From Streptomyces sp. F001 (GTDB lineage: Bacteria; Actinomycetota; Actinomycetes; Streptomycetales; Streptomycetaceae): a stretch of DNA of 64,000 bases. The notes below the pieces were generated by a model. That model did no database searches. It had not been told where the DNA came from and saw only the letters and a program-made list of their open reading frames with translations. Within the stretch, counting starts at the first letter, position 1. Each line of letters begins with the position of its first letter. The position numbers were made by a program, and so were the translations under genes. Shown here piece by piece: positions 55,837-64,000 of the stretch. The stretch lies in assembly GCF_004187715.1 (NCBI RefSeq), contig NZ_QZWF01000001.1, forward strand, positions 930,001 to 994,000, in the 5' to 3' direction.

Positions 55837-56844
55837 TCACATCTTGGCCAGGATGTCCACCGAGAAGACCAGCGTGGAGTCCTTCTTGATGCCGCTGCCG
55901 CTCGGCGGATTGTCCCCGTACCCCAGGTCCGGCGGGATGACGATGAGGACGCGGCTGCCGACCTTCTTGCCGGTCAGGCCCTGCGCCCAGCCCTTGACGA
56001 CCTGCTGGAGCGAGAACGAGGTCAGCGCCTTCCGGCCGTACGTCGAATCGAACTCCTTGCCACCGTCCCACAACACACCCCGGTACTGCACGAGCACACT
56101 GTCCTCGGCGCCGACCTCCGCACCGTCGCCCTCGAGGATGTAGTTCGCCACGAGCTTCGTCGGCGGGTCGGCCTTGGGGATCTCGATGGAGGGCGCCTTG
56201 CCGTCCGTGTTCGTACCGACCTTCGGCACATCCACGTTGTCCTGCGCGACCTGGGTGCCCTTGGCGGAGCTCTTCGCATTGAACGTGGCCTGGATGTCGA
56301 CGACGAAGACCAGCGTGTCGGTGCCCTTGATGCCCGCCTGCGAGTTGCCCTGCTCGCCGTAGCCCCAGGTCGGCGGCACGGACATCTGGACACGGCTGCC
56401 GGCCTTCTTGCCGGTCAGCCCATAGCGCCAGCCGTCGATGATGCCGCCCTGCGCGAGCTGGATGACCAGCGGCGTCTTGCGGTCGTAGGAGTTGTCGAAC
56501 ACCTTTGCGGTGTCCCAGATCTGGCCGAGGTAGTTGGCCTGGATGTAGTCGTTCTCCGCGACGGTCTGGCCACCGCCCGCAATGACCGTCTTCACCGCAA
56601 GGTTCTTGGACGGCTCACCGCTGCCCTTGGCCACCGTCGGCTTCTCGCCGAACTTCGTCCCCGCGGTGATGGCCGGCAACGGACCGTCCACGATCTTCGG
56701 CGGCGGCGCAGCGGACGTCGCAGGAGCCGACGGCGACGCGGTGCCGGTGGCCTCGGCCGAGTCGGCCCCGCCGTCGTCGTCGCCACATCCGGCGAGCGTG
56801 ACCAGTCCAGCGGGGACCGCGATGAGAAGTGAGCGTCGGCGCAC
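55837..56844 (-). CDS. Two-domain FKBP isomerase lipoprotein
   Basis: 335 residues. The lipobox LAGC (Cys20) ends a short signal peptide, so the protein is lipid-anchored outside the membrane. Two FKBP domains follow (about 90-205 and 225-335), the first with LVIQLAQGGIIDGWRYGLTGKKAGSRVQMSVPP and the second with GWAQGLTGKKVGSRVLIVIPPDLGYGDN. It probably assists folding of exported proteins. The GTG start is at 56844; the terminator after pafA lies just upstream. Confidence 0.94.
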   Translation of the reverse strand: MRRRSLLIAVPAGLVTLAGCGDDDGGADSAEATGTASPSAPATSAAPPPKIVDGPLPAITAGTKFGEKPTVAKGSGEPSKNLAVKTVIAGGGQTVAENDYIQANYLGQIWDTAKVFDNSYDRKTPLVIQLAQGGIIDGWRYGLTGKKAGSRVQMSVPPTWGYGEQGNSQAGIKGTDTLVFVVDIQATFNAKSSAKGTQVAQDNVDVPKVGTNTDGKAPSIEIPKADPPTKLVANYILEGDGAEVGAEDSVLVQYRGVLWDGGKEFDSTYGRKALTSFSLQQVVKGWAQGLTGKKVGSRVLIVIPPDLGYGDNPPSGSGIKKDSTLVFSVDILAKM

Positions 56845-56907
56845 GGTGGGGGCCTCGTAATCGGTCGATCTTGTTGATGGCGTGCGCGCAACTCTACGGC
56901 GTGAGAA

Positions 56908-56936
56908 GGGCGCCGTACGGAAAACGTACGGCGCCC
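56908..56936 (-). terminator. Terminator after pafA
   Basis: 12-bp perfect stem (56908-56919 with 56925-56936) with GAAAA loop, 37 nt past the pafA stop. Confidence 0.8.
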
Positions 56937-56972
56937 GTGTTGCGTTCCGACGATCAGGCCGAAACCCGTTGC

Positions 56973-58334
56973 TCACATACCGGCGATGAGCTTCTCCACC
57001 CGGTCGTCCACCGATCGGAACGGATCCTTGCACAACACCGTGCGCTGAGCCTGGTCGTTGAGCTTGAGATGGACCCAGTCGACCGTGAAGTCCCGGCGCT
57101 GCTCCTGCGCCCGTCGGATGAAGTCACCGCGCAGCCGGGCCCGAGTGGTCTGCGGCGGAACCGACTTACCCTCGAAGATCTTCAAGTCGTTGCAGATCCG
57201 AGCCGCTTGGCCCTTCTTCTCCAGCAGGTAGTACAGACCACGACGCCGGTGGATGTCGTGGTAGGCGAGGTCTATCTGCGCGACCCGCGGGTGCGACATG
57301 GTCATGTTGTGCTTGGCTCGGTACCGCTCCAGAAGCTTGTACTTCATGACCCAGTCGATCTCGGTGTCGATCCGGTCCAGATCCTCGGCCTCGATCGCGT
57401 CCAGCGTGCGGCCCCACAGCTCCAGCACCTGCTCCACGGTGCCGGTGCGGATGCCACGCCGCTCGCAGAAGTCCACGGCCTTCTCGTAGTACTCGCGCTG
57501 CACCTCCAGCGCCGAGGCCTCCCGACCGCTGGCCAGACGCACCTTGCGCCGGCCGGTGATGTCATGACTGACCTCGCGGATCGCCCGGATCGGGTTCTCC
57601 AGAGTCAGGTCGCGCATCACCGTGCCCGCCTCGATCATGCGCAGCACCAGGTCGGTGGCGCCGACCTTGAGCAACATGGTCGTCTCGGACATGTTCGAGT
57701 CACCGACGATGACATGCAGCCGCCGGTAGCGCTCCGCGTCCGCGTGCGGCTCGTCACGCGTGTTGATGATGGGCCGGGAACGGGTCGTCGCCGACGAGAC
57801 GCCCTCCCAGATGTGCTCGGCACGCTGACTTACGCAGTACACGGCACCCCGCGGAGTCTGCAGCACCTTGCCCGCACCGCACAGCAACTGCCTCGTGACC
57901 AGGAACGGAATCAGGATGTCCGCGAGCCGGGAGAACTCCCCGTGCCGGGCCACCAGATAGTTCTCATGGCATCCGTAGGAGTTGCCGGCCGAGTCCGTGT
58001 TGTTCTTGAAGAGGTAGACGTCGCCCGCGATTCCCTCCTCGTGCAGGCGTCGTTCGGCGTCCACCAGGAGTCCTTCGAGAATGCGCTCGCCGGCCTTGTC
58101 GTGGGTGACCAGTTCGATCACGTTGTCACATTCGGGTGTCGCGTATTCCGGATGCGAGCCCACGTCGAGATAGAGGCGGGCACCGTTCCGCAGAAAGACA
58201 TTGCTGCTGCGGCCCCATGACACGACACGGCGGAAGAGGTACCGCGCCACCTCGTCAGGAGACAGACGGCGCTGTCCCCTGAACGTGCACGTGACGCCGT
58301 ACTCGTTCTCCAGCCCGAAAATGCGGCGGTCCAT
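56973..58334 (-). CDS. pafA: Pup ligase PafA
   Basis: 453 residues, glutamine-synthetase-like fold. It attaches the C-terminal Glu of Pup to substrate lysines with ATP. The N terminus [14 protein letters not shown] supplies metal-site acids; the catalytic Asp is in [36 protein letters not shown] and [10 protein letters not shown] line the active site. The C-terminal domain (about 400-453) is typical. It lies only 9 nt after the MFS transporter gene and is likely co-transcribed with it. Confidence 0.97.
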   Translation of the reverse strand: MDRRIFGLENEYGVTCTFRGQRRLSPDEVARYLFRRVVSWGRSSNVFLRNGARLYLDVGSHPEYATPECDNVIELVTHDKAGERILEGLLVDAERRLHEEGIAGDVYLFKNNTDSAGNSYGCHENYLVARHGEFSRLADILIPFLVTRQLLCGAGKVLQTPRGAVYCVSQRAEHIWEGVSSATTRSRPIINTRDEPHADAERYRRLHVIVGDSNMSETTMLLKVGATDLVLRMIEAGTVMRDLTLENPIRAIREVSHDITGRRKVRLASGREASALEVQREYYEKAVDFCERRGIRTGTVEQVLELWGRTLDAIEAEDLDRIDTEIDWVMKYKLLERYRAKHNMTMSHPRVAQIDLAYHDIHRRRGLYYLLEKKGQAARICNDLKIFEGKSVPPQTTRARLRGDFIRRAQEQRRDFTVDWVHLKLNDQAQRTVLCKDPFRSVDDRVEKLIAGM

Positions 58335-58343
58335 GACTGAACA

Positions 58344-59603
58344 TTACGCCCGATCCCCTGAACTGAAACGGGGTTCGGCAGCACGATTTGGATCATTTTC
58401 CGACGCGGCCGCAACGACCGCCGCCCTGGCGGGAGCTGCGAGTACCCGCCCCGTGGCCAGCAGAACCAGCAAAGACACGGCCCCCGCGGCACCCGGCACG
58501 GCAAAGCCCCACAGCGCCCCGCCCCACTCGACCACCGGCCCCGCCAGCCCGGTTCCGACCGACGCACCCACCGTGAACGTCGTCACAAGCCAGGAAAACG
58601 CCTCCGTGACGGTGCCGCTCGGCGCATGCCGGTCGACGATGACGAACGCGCAGGCGATGGCAGGCGCGAGAAACACACCGGCGAGCGCCGTCAGCGCCGT
58701 CATGGCGACCGGACCCGGCATCAGCATCAGCGGCAGATAACACACCGCCAGAAGGCCGACCAGCAGCCTCAGTCGCCGCTCCGGCGCACCCACCCACCGG
58801 CGCGCCCCGTACACGGCACCGCCGACCAGCGCACCGAGCCCCAGGCCCGCCATCAGCCAGCCGTACACCGCATCGCCACCATGGTCGTCCGCATACGACA
58901 TGGCGGCAACCGTGATGGAACCGAGCGCCACACCGACAAAAAGGAACGCAGCCAGCAGCACCAGCAGCCCCGGTGAACGCAGCGCACCGAGCCAGTGCGC
59001 CTCACGCGGCGCCGAGCGCCACGCGCGCGAGGGCGGCGACACGACCACGGAGAGCGCACCGAGCACCCCGACGACGTTCAGCACAAGCAGCGCGACCTGC
59101 GCCGACCACAGCGCCGTGCACACAGTCACCAGCAGCGGGCCGACCGTGAACATCACTTCCTGCGCCACCGCGTCCATGGCGTACGCGGTGTGCACCTGGT
59201 CCTCCCTGCGCAGCACAGAGGCCCACAGCGCGCGCAGACCGCCCTCCAGAGGAGGGGTGAACAGCCCGGCGCCCGCAACGGCGACGTAGGAGAGCGGCAG
59301 CACCTCGGTGCCACTGAAGGCGAACACGGCCATCGCGAGGGCGGACGCAAGCGCCGCGGGCAGCTGGACGCGCGGCTGCCCGTACAGGTCCACCAGCCGG
59401 CCGAGCAGAGGCTGGCCCACCGCGTTGGCGACGCCGTAGACCGCCGCCAGCGCCCCCGCAAGGCTGTACGAGCCGCCCTCGGCACGGACGAACAGCACGA
59501 TCGCGATCGCGGCGGTGGCATTGGGCAGCCGCCCCACCAGCGTGCCGACCAGCAGCCGGGCGGCATGCCTCGCCCTGAGGATCTCCAGGTATCCCGTGGC
59601 CAT
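58344..59603 (-). CDS. Major facilitator superfamily transporter
   Basis: 419 residues with about twelve membrane helices. A typical inter-helix loop is GQPLLGRLVDLYGQPR (motif A-like). It is an exporter-like MFS family with unknown substrate. The ATG is in the divergent gap with the LacI gene, which carries an ACGTAT-N13-ATACGT inverted repeat. pafA begins 9 nt past its stop, so both share a transcript. The tail (PNRAAEPRFSSGDRA) is soluble. Confidence 0.9.
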   Translation of the reverse strand: MATGYLEILRARHAARLLVGTLVGRLPNATAAIAIVLFVRAEGGSYSLAGALAAVYGVANAVGQPLLGRLVDLYGQPRVQLPAALASALAMAVFAFSGTEVLPLSYVAVAGAGLFTPPLEGGLRALWASVLRREDQVHTAYAMDAVAQEVMFTVGPLLVTVCTALWSAQVALLVLNVVGVLGALSVVVSPPSRAWRSAPREAHWLGALRSPGLLVLLAAFLFVGVALGSITVAAMSYADDHGGDAVYGWLMAGLGLGALVGGAVYGARRWVGAPERRLRLLVGLLAVCYLPLMLMPGPVAMTALTALAGVFLAPAIACAFVIVDRHAPSGTVTEAFSWLVTTFTVGASVGTGLAGPVVEWGGALWGFAVPGAAGAVSLLVLLATGRVLAAPARAAVVAAASENDPNRAAEPRFSSGDRA

Positions 59604-59629
59604 GTCCCCGCCCTTCCGGCCCAGGTTTT

Positions 59630-59654
59630 ACGTATAACGTCGTCCGTCATACGT
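59630..59654. promoter_or_regulatory. Candidate LacI operator
   Basis: Inverted repeat ACGTAT-N13-ATACGT in the 54-bp divergent gap between the MFS transporter and LacI genes. Its right arm ends 3 nt before the LacI ATG. One protein bound here could control both directions. Confidence 0.55.
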
Positions 59655-59657
59655 ACC

Positions 59658-60731
59658 ATGAGCGCTGTCCACACGTCCAGGCGGAGCCCGGACCAAGCCC
59701 CGACCAAGGAGCAGGCACAGGTGGCACCAGCCGGCACCCGCCCCACCAGCCGGGACGTCGCCCAGGCCGCCGGCGTCTCCCAGGCCGCCGTCTCACTCGT
59801 GATGGGCGACAAATGGCGCGGCCGCGTCTCCGAAACAACCGCACAGCGCGTACGCGAAGCCGCCCGCGAACTCGGCTACCGGCCCAACCTCGCCGCCCGC
59901 AACCTACGCCTCGGCCACACCCGCACCGTCCTGCTCGTCGTCCCCGCCCTCACCACGGAATTCTTCGCCGGCGTCTACACCGGCGCCGCCCGCATCGCCG
60001 CCCAACACGGCTTCGGCGTCGTCCTCTACCCCTCCCCCGAAGGCATCGGCCCCGCCAGAAACCCCTTCGCATCCGCACAGGCCGCCCTCGACGGCGTCAT
60101 CGCCTCCTCCATGGCCGCAGACGCCCTCACCGCCATCCGCGGCGACCAACTGCCCCTCGTCATGCTCGACAGCGACCCCGAAGGCAGCCTCGGCGCGGCA
60201 ACCGTCAACCTCGACATCACCAACGGCATACGCCAGGTCACCGAGCACCTGCTCGGCCTCGGCCACCGCACCTTCCTCCACCTGGCCGCCGACGTTCCCT
60301 CCTGGACCTTCGAGGTGCGCGCCCGGGAACTAGCCGCCCGCATCGCCGCCGTTCCGGGCACGACCGTGCACACGGCCCGCGCTCCCATCTCCATCCAGGG
60401 CGCCCTGACCGCCGCCGAGACCGCCCTCAGGCGCCACCCCGCCACCGCGGTCGTCTGCGACGACGACAAACTGGCCGCCGGCGCCTACAAAGCGATCCGA
60501 CGCCTCGGCCTGCGCATCCCCGACGACATCTCCGTCACCGGCCTCGACGACCTCGCCCTGGCCACCGCCATCGACCCGGAACTCACGACCGTCCGCCTGG
60601 ACGCCGAACTGTTCGGCGAGCGCGGCATGCAAGCCCTGCTGGCGGTCCTGGAGGGCCGCGAGCCCACCCAGGGAGACATTCCCGTCCAACTGGTCGTACG
60701 GGGCTCCACGGCGCCACCACCGGCCCCCTGA
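59658..60731 (+). CDS. LacI-family transcriptional regulator
   Basis: 357 residues. An N-terminal extension (about 1-30) precedes the LacI helix-turn-helix (RPTSRDVAQAAGVSQAAVSLVMGDKWRGRVSETTAQRVREAARELGYRPNLAARNLR) and a periplasmic-binding-protein-like effector domain with the hinge LGHTRTVLLVVPAL and VCDDDKLAAGAYKAIRRLGLRIPDDISVTGLDDL. Ligand probably a sugar or nucleoside; unknown. It is divergent to the MFS gene and convergent with prcA. Confidence 0.92.
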   Translation: MSAVHTSRRSPDQAPTKEQAQVAPAGTRPTSRDVAQAAGVSQAAVSLVMGDKWRGRVSETTAQRVREAARELGYRPNLAARNLRLGHTRTVLLVVPALTTEFFAGVYTGAARIAAQHGFGVVLYPSPEGIGPARNPFASAQAALDGVIASSMAADALTAIRGDQLPLVMLDSDPEGSLGAATVNLDITNGIRQVTEHLLGLGHRTFLHLAADVPSWTFEVRARELAARIAAVPGTTVHTARAPISIQGALTAAETALRRHPATAVVCDDDKLAAGAYKAIRRLGLRIPDDISVTGLDDLALATAIDPELTTVRLDAELFGERGMQALLAVLEGREPTQGDIPVQLVVRGSTAPPPAP

Positions 60732-60737
60732 GACGCA

Positions 60738-60771
60738 TATGGGCCCCGGCCGACACCGGCCGGGGCCCATA
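60738..60771. terminator. Bidirectional terminator between lacI and prcA
   Basis: 15-bp perfect stem (60738-60752 with 60757-60771) and 4-nt loop between convergent genes. Confidence 0.85.
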
Positions 60772-60786
60772 CGAGTGGACTACGCG

Positions 60787-61530
60787 TTACTCGTCCTCGG
60801 ACTCCTCGGCATCCGCCGCCGACGCCGCACCATCCGCCTCCAGCAACCGGGCGAGCTGCCGACCAGTGATCCGCCGGAACTTCCGCTTCTGCGGACGCGT
60901 ACGGTCCAACACCGCCACCTCCAGACGCTCGGCCGGAATCTCCCGCTGAGTGCCGTTGGTGTCACGGGACAAGGCCTGCACGGCCAGCTTGAGCGCCTCG
61001 GCCAACGTCATGCCGTCCTGATGGCGCTGATCCAGATAGCTGCTGATCTGCTCGGCATTGCCGCCGACCGCAACCGAGCCGTGCTCGTCCACGATCGAGC
61101 CGTCGTGCGGCAGCCGGTAGATCTGGTCGCCCTCGGGCGTCTCACCGACCTCGGCGACCACCAGCTCCACCTCATACGGCTTCTCGGCCGCACTGGAGAA
61201 GATCGTGCCCAGCGTCTGCGCATACACGTTGGCCAGGCCCCGGGCCGTCACGTCGTCACGGTCGTAGGTGTAACCTCGCAGGTCGGCGTAGCGCACACCG
61301 CCGATCCGTAGATTCTCGTACTCGTTGTACTTGCCGGCCGCGGCAAAGCCGATCCGGTCATAGATCTCGCTGAACTTGTGCAACGCGCGGGACGGATTCT
61401 CGCCGACGAACACAATGCCGTCGGAGTACTGCAGCACGACCAGGCTGCGGCCCCGGGCGATGCCCTTACGGGCGTACTCCGCCCGGTCGGCCATGGCCTG
61501 CTGAGGTGACACATAGAACGGCGTCGACAC
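60787..61530 (-). CDS. prcA: 20S proteasome alpha subunit
   Basis: 247 residues. The N terminus ([46 protein letters not shown]) includes the gate residues and the alpha-subunit fold. It forms the outer heptameric rings of the core particle. An acidic C-terminal tail follows residue about 225. The GTG start is at 61530, 59 nt after the prcB stop. Confidence 0.98.
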   Translation of the reverse strand: MSTPFYVSPQQAMADRAEYARKGIARGRSLVVLQYSDGIVFVGENPSRALHKFSEIYDRIGFAAAGKYNEYENLRIGGVRYADLRGYTYDRDDVTARGLANVYAQTLGTIFSSAAEKPYEVELVVAEVGETPEGDQIYRLPHDGSIVDEHGSVAVGGNAEQISSYLDQRHQDGMTLAEALKLAVQALSRDTNGTQREIPAERLEVAVLDRTRPQKRKFRRITGRQLARLLEADGAASAADAEESEDE

Positions 61531-61589
61531 CGGTTATCCGTCCCTTTCTGTGGAAGTCACTCGATCACCTGGACAAGATCCGCCGACGA

Positions 61590-62435
61590 CTACAGCAGCG
61601 CGGCCCGCGGACCGTCAGGCAGCTCCAGCCGCCGCTCCAGCACCGAACGGGCGATCTGCGAAGCCTCGTCCTCGGTGAGCCGACGGAAACCGTCCTCGGT
61701 GATCACGGTGACGATCGGGTAGATCCGGCGGGCGACATCGGGACCACCGGTCGCCGAGTCGTCGTCTGCCGCGTCATACAGGGCCTGCACCACGAGCGTC
61801 GTGGCCTGGTCCTCGGTGAGGTCCTCACGGAAGAGCTTCTTCATGGCACCGCGCGCGAAGATCGAACCGGAGCCCGTGGCCGCATACCCCTGCTCCTCGG
61901 AACGGCCACCCGTCACGTCGTAGGAGAAGATGCGGCCCTTGCCGCGGTCCACGTCATAACCGGCGAAGAGCGGCACCACGGCCAGGCCCTGCATGGCCAT
62001 ACCCAGGTTGGACCGAATCATCGTCGACAGCCGGTTCGCCTTGCCCTCCAGCGACAGCTGAGCGCCCTCGACCTTCTCGAAGTGCTCCAGCTCCAGCTGG
62101 AACAGCTTGACCATCTCGACGGCGAGACCGGCGGTGCCGGCGATACCGACGGCCGAGTACTCGTCGGCGGGGAACACCTTCTCGATGTCCCGCTGCGCGA
62201 TGACGTTGCCCATGGTCGCCCGCCGGTCACCGGCGAGGACCACGCCACCGGGGAACGCCACGGCCACGATCGTGGTGCCGTGCGGCGCCTCGATCACGCC
62301 CTGCGTGGGCGGCAGTTGCCGGTTGCCGGGCAGCAGCTCCGGCTGGTGCTCGGACAGGAAGTCCATGAACGAGGACGACCCAGGCGTCAGGAAGGCAGCT
62401 GGTAGACGCCCGGTGCTACGAGTGTTGGCTTCCAC
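61590..62435 (-). CDS. prcB: 20S proteasome beta subunit
   Basis: 281 residues. A 53-residue propeptide is cleaved before the catalytic Thr54 in [27 protein letters not shown]-type neighbours and the S129-like SGS motif ([10 protein letters not shown]) match the family. It forms the inner rings of the core particle. The 5' end overlaps the endonuclease VII gene by 49 nt, so both are on one transcript and coupled. Confidence 0.97.
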   Translation of the reverse strand: MEANTRSTGRLPAAFLTPGSSSFMDFLSEHQPELLPGNRQLPPTQGVIEAPHGTTIVAVAFPGGVVLAGDRRATMGNVIAQRDIEKVFPADEYSAVGIAGTAGLAVEMVKLFQLELEHFEKVEGAQLSLEGKANRLSTMIRSNLGMAMQGLAVVPLFAGYDVDRGKGRIFSYDVTGGRSEEQGYAATGSGSIFARGAMKKLFREDLTEDQATTLVVQALYDAADDDSATGGPDVARRIYPIVTVITEDGFRRLTEDEASQIARSVLERRLELPDGPRAALL

Positions 62436-62962
62436 GCGATTCCTTCCAGGTAAGCGGCGGCCCGACGGACGGCGTCAGGATCGTCTCCCAACTTGCCGAT
62501 GGCCGAATTGCAGTTGAAGCACAGTACGCCACGGACCCTACCCGTCTTGTGGCAGTGATCCACATGTGCAGCCGGAGCCTTCAGACAGATCACGCAGAGG
62601 CCCATCTGAGAGGCGACCATCTCGTCACGCTCGCCTTCGGTGAGGCCGTAGTGGCGCTTCAGGTGACGCGCGCGGCTCTTAGCTGCCCGGCAGGCTTTGC
62701 AACTGGTCGAGAGGCCGTCGCTAGCTGTTGCGTTGCGATGCCACTCACTGTGCGGCTTGACCTCACCACAGCTCCGACAGAACTTATGGCCCTCGGGCGT
62801 CTCCACGCGGGGCCGCACATTCTTCCCTCTGGCCAGCTGACGAGCCTGGTGGTATTCCGCCCAGCACTCTCGACAGTAGGCCTGCAACCCGTCACGGGCC
62901 GCCTTGTTGCCAGCGAAGGCTGCTCGCGGCTTGGACTCCTTGCACCGCGAGCAACGCTTCAT
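62387..62962 (-). CDS. Recombination endonuclease VII-like HNH nuclease
   Basis: 191 residues. Two tandem zinc-binding repeats (CSRC/CREC about 4-35 and CRSC/CKAC about 60-95, each Cys-x2-Cys twice) precede an Endonuclease VII/HNH domain ([40 protein letters not shown]) with a zinc-binding four-Cys cage and the catalytic DH. The phage T4 relative resolves branched DNA. The gene lies between pup and prcB and overlaps prcB by 49 nt. Its role in proteasome biology is unknown. A GTG start at 62980 is possible. Confidence 0.85.
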   Translation of the reverse strand: MKRCSRCKESKPRAAFAGNKAARDGLQAYCRECWAEYHQARQLARGKNVRPRVETPEGHKFCRSCGEVKPHSEWHRNATASDGLSTSCKACRAAKSRARHLKRHYGLTEGERDEMVASQMGLCVICLKAPAAHVDHCHKTGRVRGVLCFNCNSAIGKLGDDPDAVRRAAAYLEGIAWKPTLVAPGVYQLPS

Positions 62963-63013
62963 ACTCTCTTCGCTTGCCACCTCGAAGGGCCCCCGATGCC
63001 TTTGATTCGAAGG

Positions 63014-63232
63014 CTACTCGCCGCCCTTCTGAACGAAACTACGGACGAAGTCCTCGGCATTCTCCTCCAGGACATCATCAATCTCGTCCAGCACAGAGTC
63101 CACGTCGTCGCTCAGCTTCTCCTGCCGCTCCTTGAGATCCTCCGCAGCCTGCGCCTCCGCAGCCTGCTCCTCGACCTCCTCGGTAGAGCGCGTGGCCTTC
63201 TGCTGTCCGCCGCCGGTGTCCTTGGTTGCCAT
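63014..63232 (-). CDS. pup: Prokaryotic ubiquitin-like protein Pup
   Basis: 72 residues. A disordered charged N-terminal half with a helix (about 20-50) ends in the conserved FVRSFVQKGGE. The C-terminal residue is Glu, so conjugation by PafA would not need prior deamidation by Dop. The ATG at 63232 follows GAGGG. It is 51 nt before the endonuclease VII gene on the same strand and 189 nt after dop. Confidence 0.97.
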   Translation of the reverse strand: MATKDTGGGQQKATRSTEEVEEQAAEAQAAEDLKERQEKLSDDVDSVLDEIDDVLEENAEDFVRSFVQKGGE

Positions 63233-63373
63233 ATCCCTCACCCCGCTCGGTTCGCCCGACATGGTCGACAGGTCGGCTTTCCTGCCGATCGGTCATGATC
63301 AGACCCTACAAGCCGGGTCTGACAATGTCCCCGCAGTTCCTACAACGTACGGGGACCACCTCGATGATTCCCT

Positions 63374-63407
63374 GGGGCCGGGATTTCCACCCTGTGTGCC
63401 CGGCCCC
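63374..63407 (-). terminator. Hairpin after dop
   Basis: 9-bp stem (63374-63382 with 63399-63407) and 16-nt loop, 14 nt past the dop stop. No T tract follows, so it may only partly separate dop from pup. A second weak hairpin (63300-63306 with 63315-63321) lies closer to pup. Confidence 0.45.
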
Positions 63408-63421
63408 GTCCGAGAACTCGC

Positions 63422-64000
63422 TCACCCGCCGGACAGGACCCTGACCAGGTCTTCCGCGGTGCGGCAGCGGTCCAGGAGCTCCTTGACGTGATTACGCGTT
63501 CCGCGAAGCGGTTCCAGGGTTGGGACGCGCTGGAGCGAGTCCCGTCCCGGGAGGTCGAAGATCACCGAGTCCCAGGAGGCCGCGGCGACGTCGTCGGCGT
63601 ATTGCTCCAGGCAGCGGCCGCGGAAGTATGCGCGGGTGTCCTCCGGGGGCTTGACCATGGCCCGCTCGACGCCCGTGTCGTCCAGGAGGCGCTTCATGCG
63701 GCCGCGGGCGACGAGGCGGTTGTAGAGGCCTTTCTCGGGGCGTACGTCGGCGTACTGGAGGTCGACGAGGTGCAGCCGGGCGGCGTCCCAGTCGAGGTTG
63801 TCGCGGCGGCGGTAGCCCTCCATGAGTTCTCGCTTGGCGACCCAGTCGAGTTCGCCGGCGAGGCTCATGGGGTCGCGTTCCAGGCGGTTGAGGGTGTCTT
63901 CCCAGCGGGTCAGGATGTCCTTGGTCTGGTCGTCGGCGTCGGCCCCGAAGCGCTCTTCCACGTACTTGCGGGACAGCTCGTAGTACTCCATCTGCAGTTG
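63422..64000 (-). CDS. dop: Pup deamidase/depupylase Dop, 5' end outside window
   Basis: C-terminal 192 residues only, from QLQMEYYELSRKYVEERFG; the rest lies past position 64000. The fold is that of PafA and glutamine synthetase, with the conserved ELDWVAKRELMEGYRRRDNLDWDAARLHLVDLQYADVRPEKGLYNRLV and the family C-terminal domain. Dop removes Pup from substrates and, where Pup ends in Gln, converts it to Glu. It is the first gene of the dop-pup-endoVII-prcBA run. Confidence 0.95.
   Translation of the reverse strand, partial: QLQMEYYELSRKYVEERFGADADDQTKDILTRWEDTLNRLERDPMSLAGELDWVAKRELMEGYRRRDNLDWDAARLHLVDLQYADVRPEKGLYNRLVARGRMKRLLDDTGVERAMVKPPEDTRAYFRGRCLEQYADDVAAASWDSVIFDLPGRDSLQRVPTLEPLRGTRNHVKELLDRCRTAEDLVRVLSGG

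Noticed and set aside
63297..63325. TTGTCA and TAGGGT as a pup promoter
   Set aside because: The spacing is only 11 nt, too short for a standard promoter.

Overview
The window is very GC-rich, with strong G/C bias at third codon positions and frequent GTG starts. It carries whole gene sets typical of Streptomyces: the Pup-proteasome locus, a conservon (cvn) with a CYP157-type P450, an actinobacterial mycosin and the infC-rpmI-rplT cluster with phenylalanyl-tRNA synthetase beside it. From memory, the order of most housekeeping genes matches the chromosomal core of S. coelicolor. I see no rRNA, tRNA, CRISPR array, prophage or intact insertion sequence.

Layout. (1) 1-8542, translation and housekeeping: pheT (cut by the window edge)-pheS, an orphan PAS histidine kinase, a SpoU rRNA methyltransferase, and rplT/rpmI/infC with an ATC-initiated infC behind an attenuator-like leader. 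DUF1844 and SseB-like proteins follow. (2) 8691-22333, more variable: a secreted beta-lactamase-fold protein, a truncated P-type ATPase coupled to an intact SulP transporter, a diacylglycerol-kinase-like membrane protein, a membrane alpha/beta hydrolase, a mycosin whose membrane partner gene is broken, a PLP-dependent aldolase/deaminase and a DUF2510 lipid-tethered-like membrane protein. (3) 22536-27674, a gamma-glutamylation catabolic cluster (SDR, aldehyde dehydrogenase, GlnA4-type synthetase, FadR regulator, gamma-glutamyl hydrolase). Its two promoters share a 22-bp motif. (4) 27703-36272: LysR, a BtuF-like protein, an XRE-cupin regulator, a glycine-betaine ABC system with two fused binding domains, a 5'-3' exonuclease and an iron-box-controlled siderophore-interacting protein. 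(5) 36290-40997: a PadR/ABC exporter set, an amino-acid permease remnant, a GNAT acetyltransferase and a frameshifted RluA-type pseudouridine synthase. (6) 40991-45573: the conservon cvnABCD plus a CYP157-type P450. (7) 45877-47240: a graveyard in which a TetR gene and a urea carboxylase gene both lost their 5' ends at one junction. (8) 47283-64000: a HelY-type helicase, a lipid kinase, tatC-tatA, pafC-pafB, two FKBP isomerases, pafA, an MFS transporter with a divergent LacI regulator, prcA-prcB, an endonuclease VII gene overlapping prcB, pup and the 3' part of dop.

How the genes work together. The last block is a complete pupylation and proteasome system: Pup tag, PafA ligase, the Dop depupylase and the 20S core subunits PrcB and PrcA. 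Beside it sit the paired WYL regulators PafB/PafC, known from mycobacteria as DNA-damage activators. pafA lies 9 nt downstream of a transporter gene whose promoter carries an inverted repeat shared with a LacI regulator, so sugar-type signals may reach the ligase. The gamma-glutamyl cluster probably assimilates ethanolamine or a polyamine, under the FadR protein encoded in its middle. The betaine transporter and the XRE-cupin gene share a rare AT-rich palindrome, which suggests one regulon. Decay is concentrated in five places: the P-type ATPase fragment, the mycosin partner, the permease remnant, the RluA frameshift and the TetR/urea carboxylase scar.
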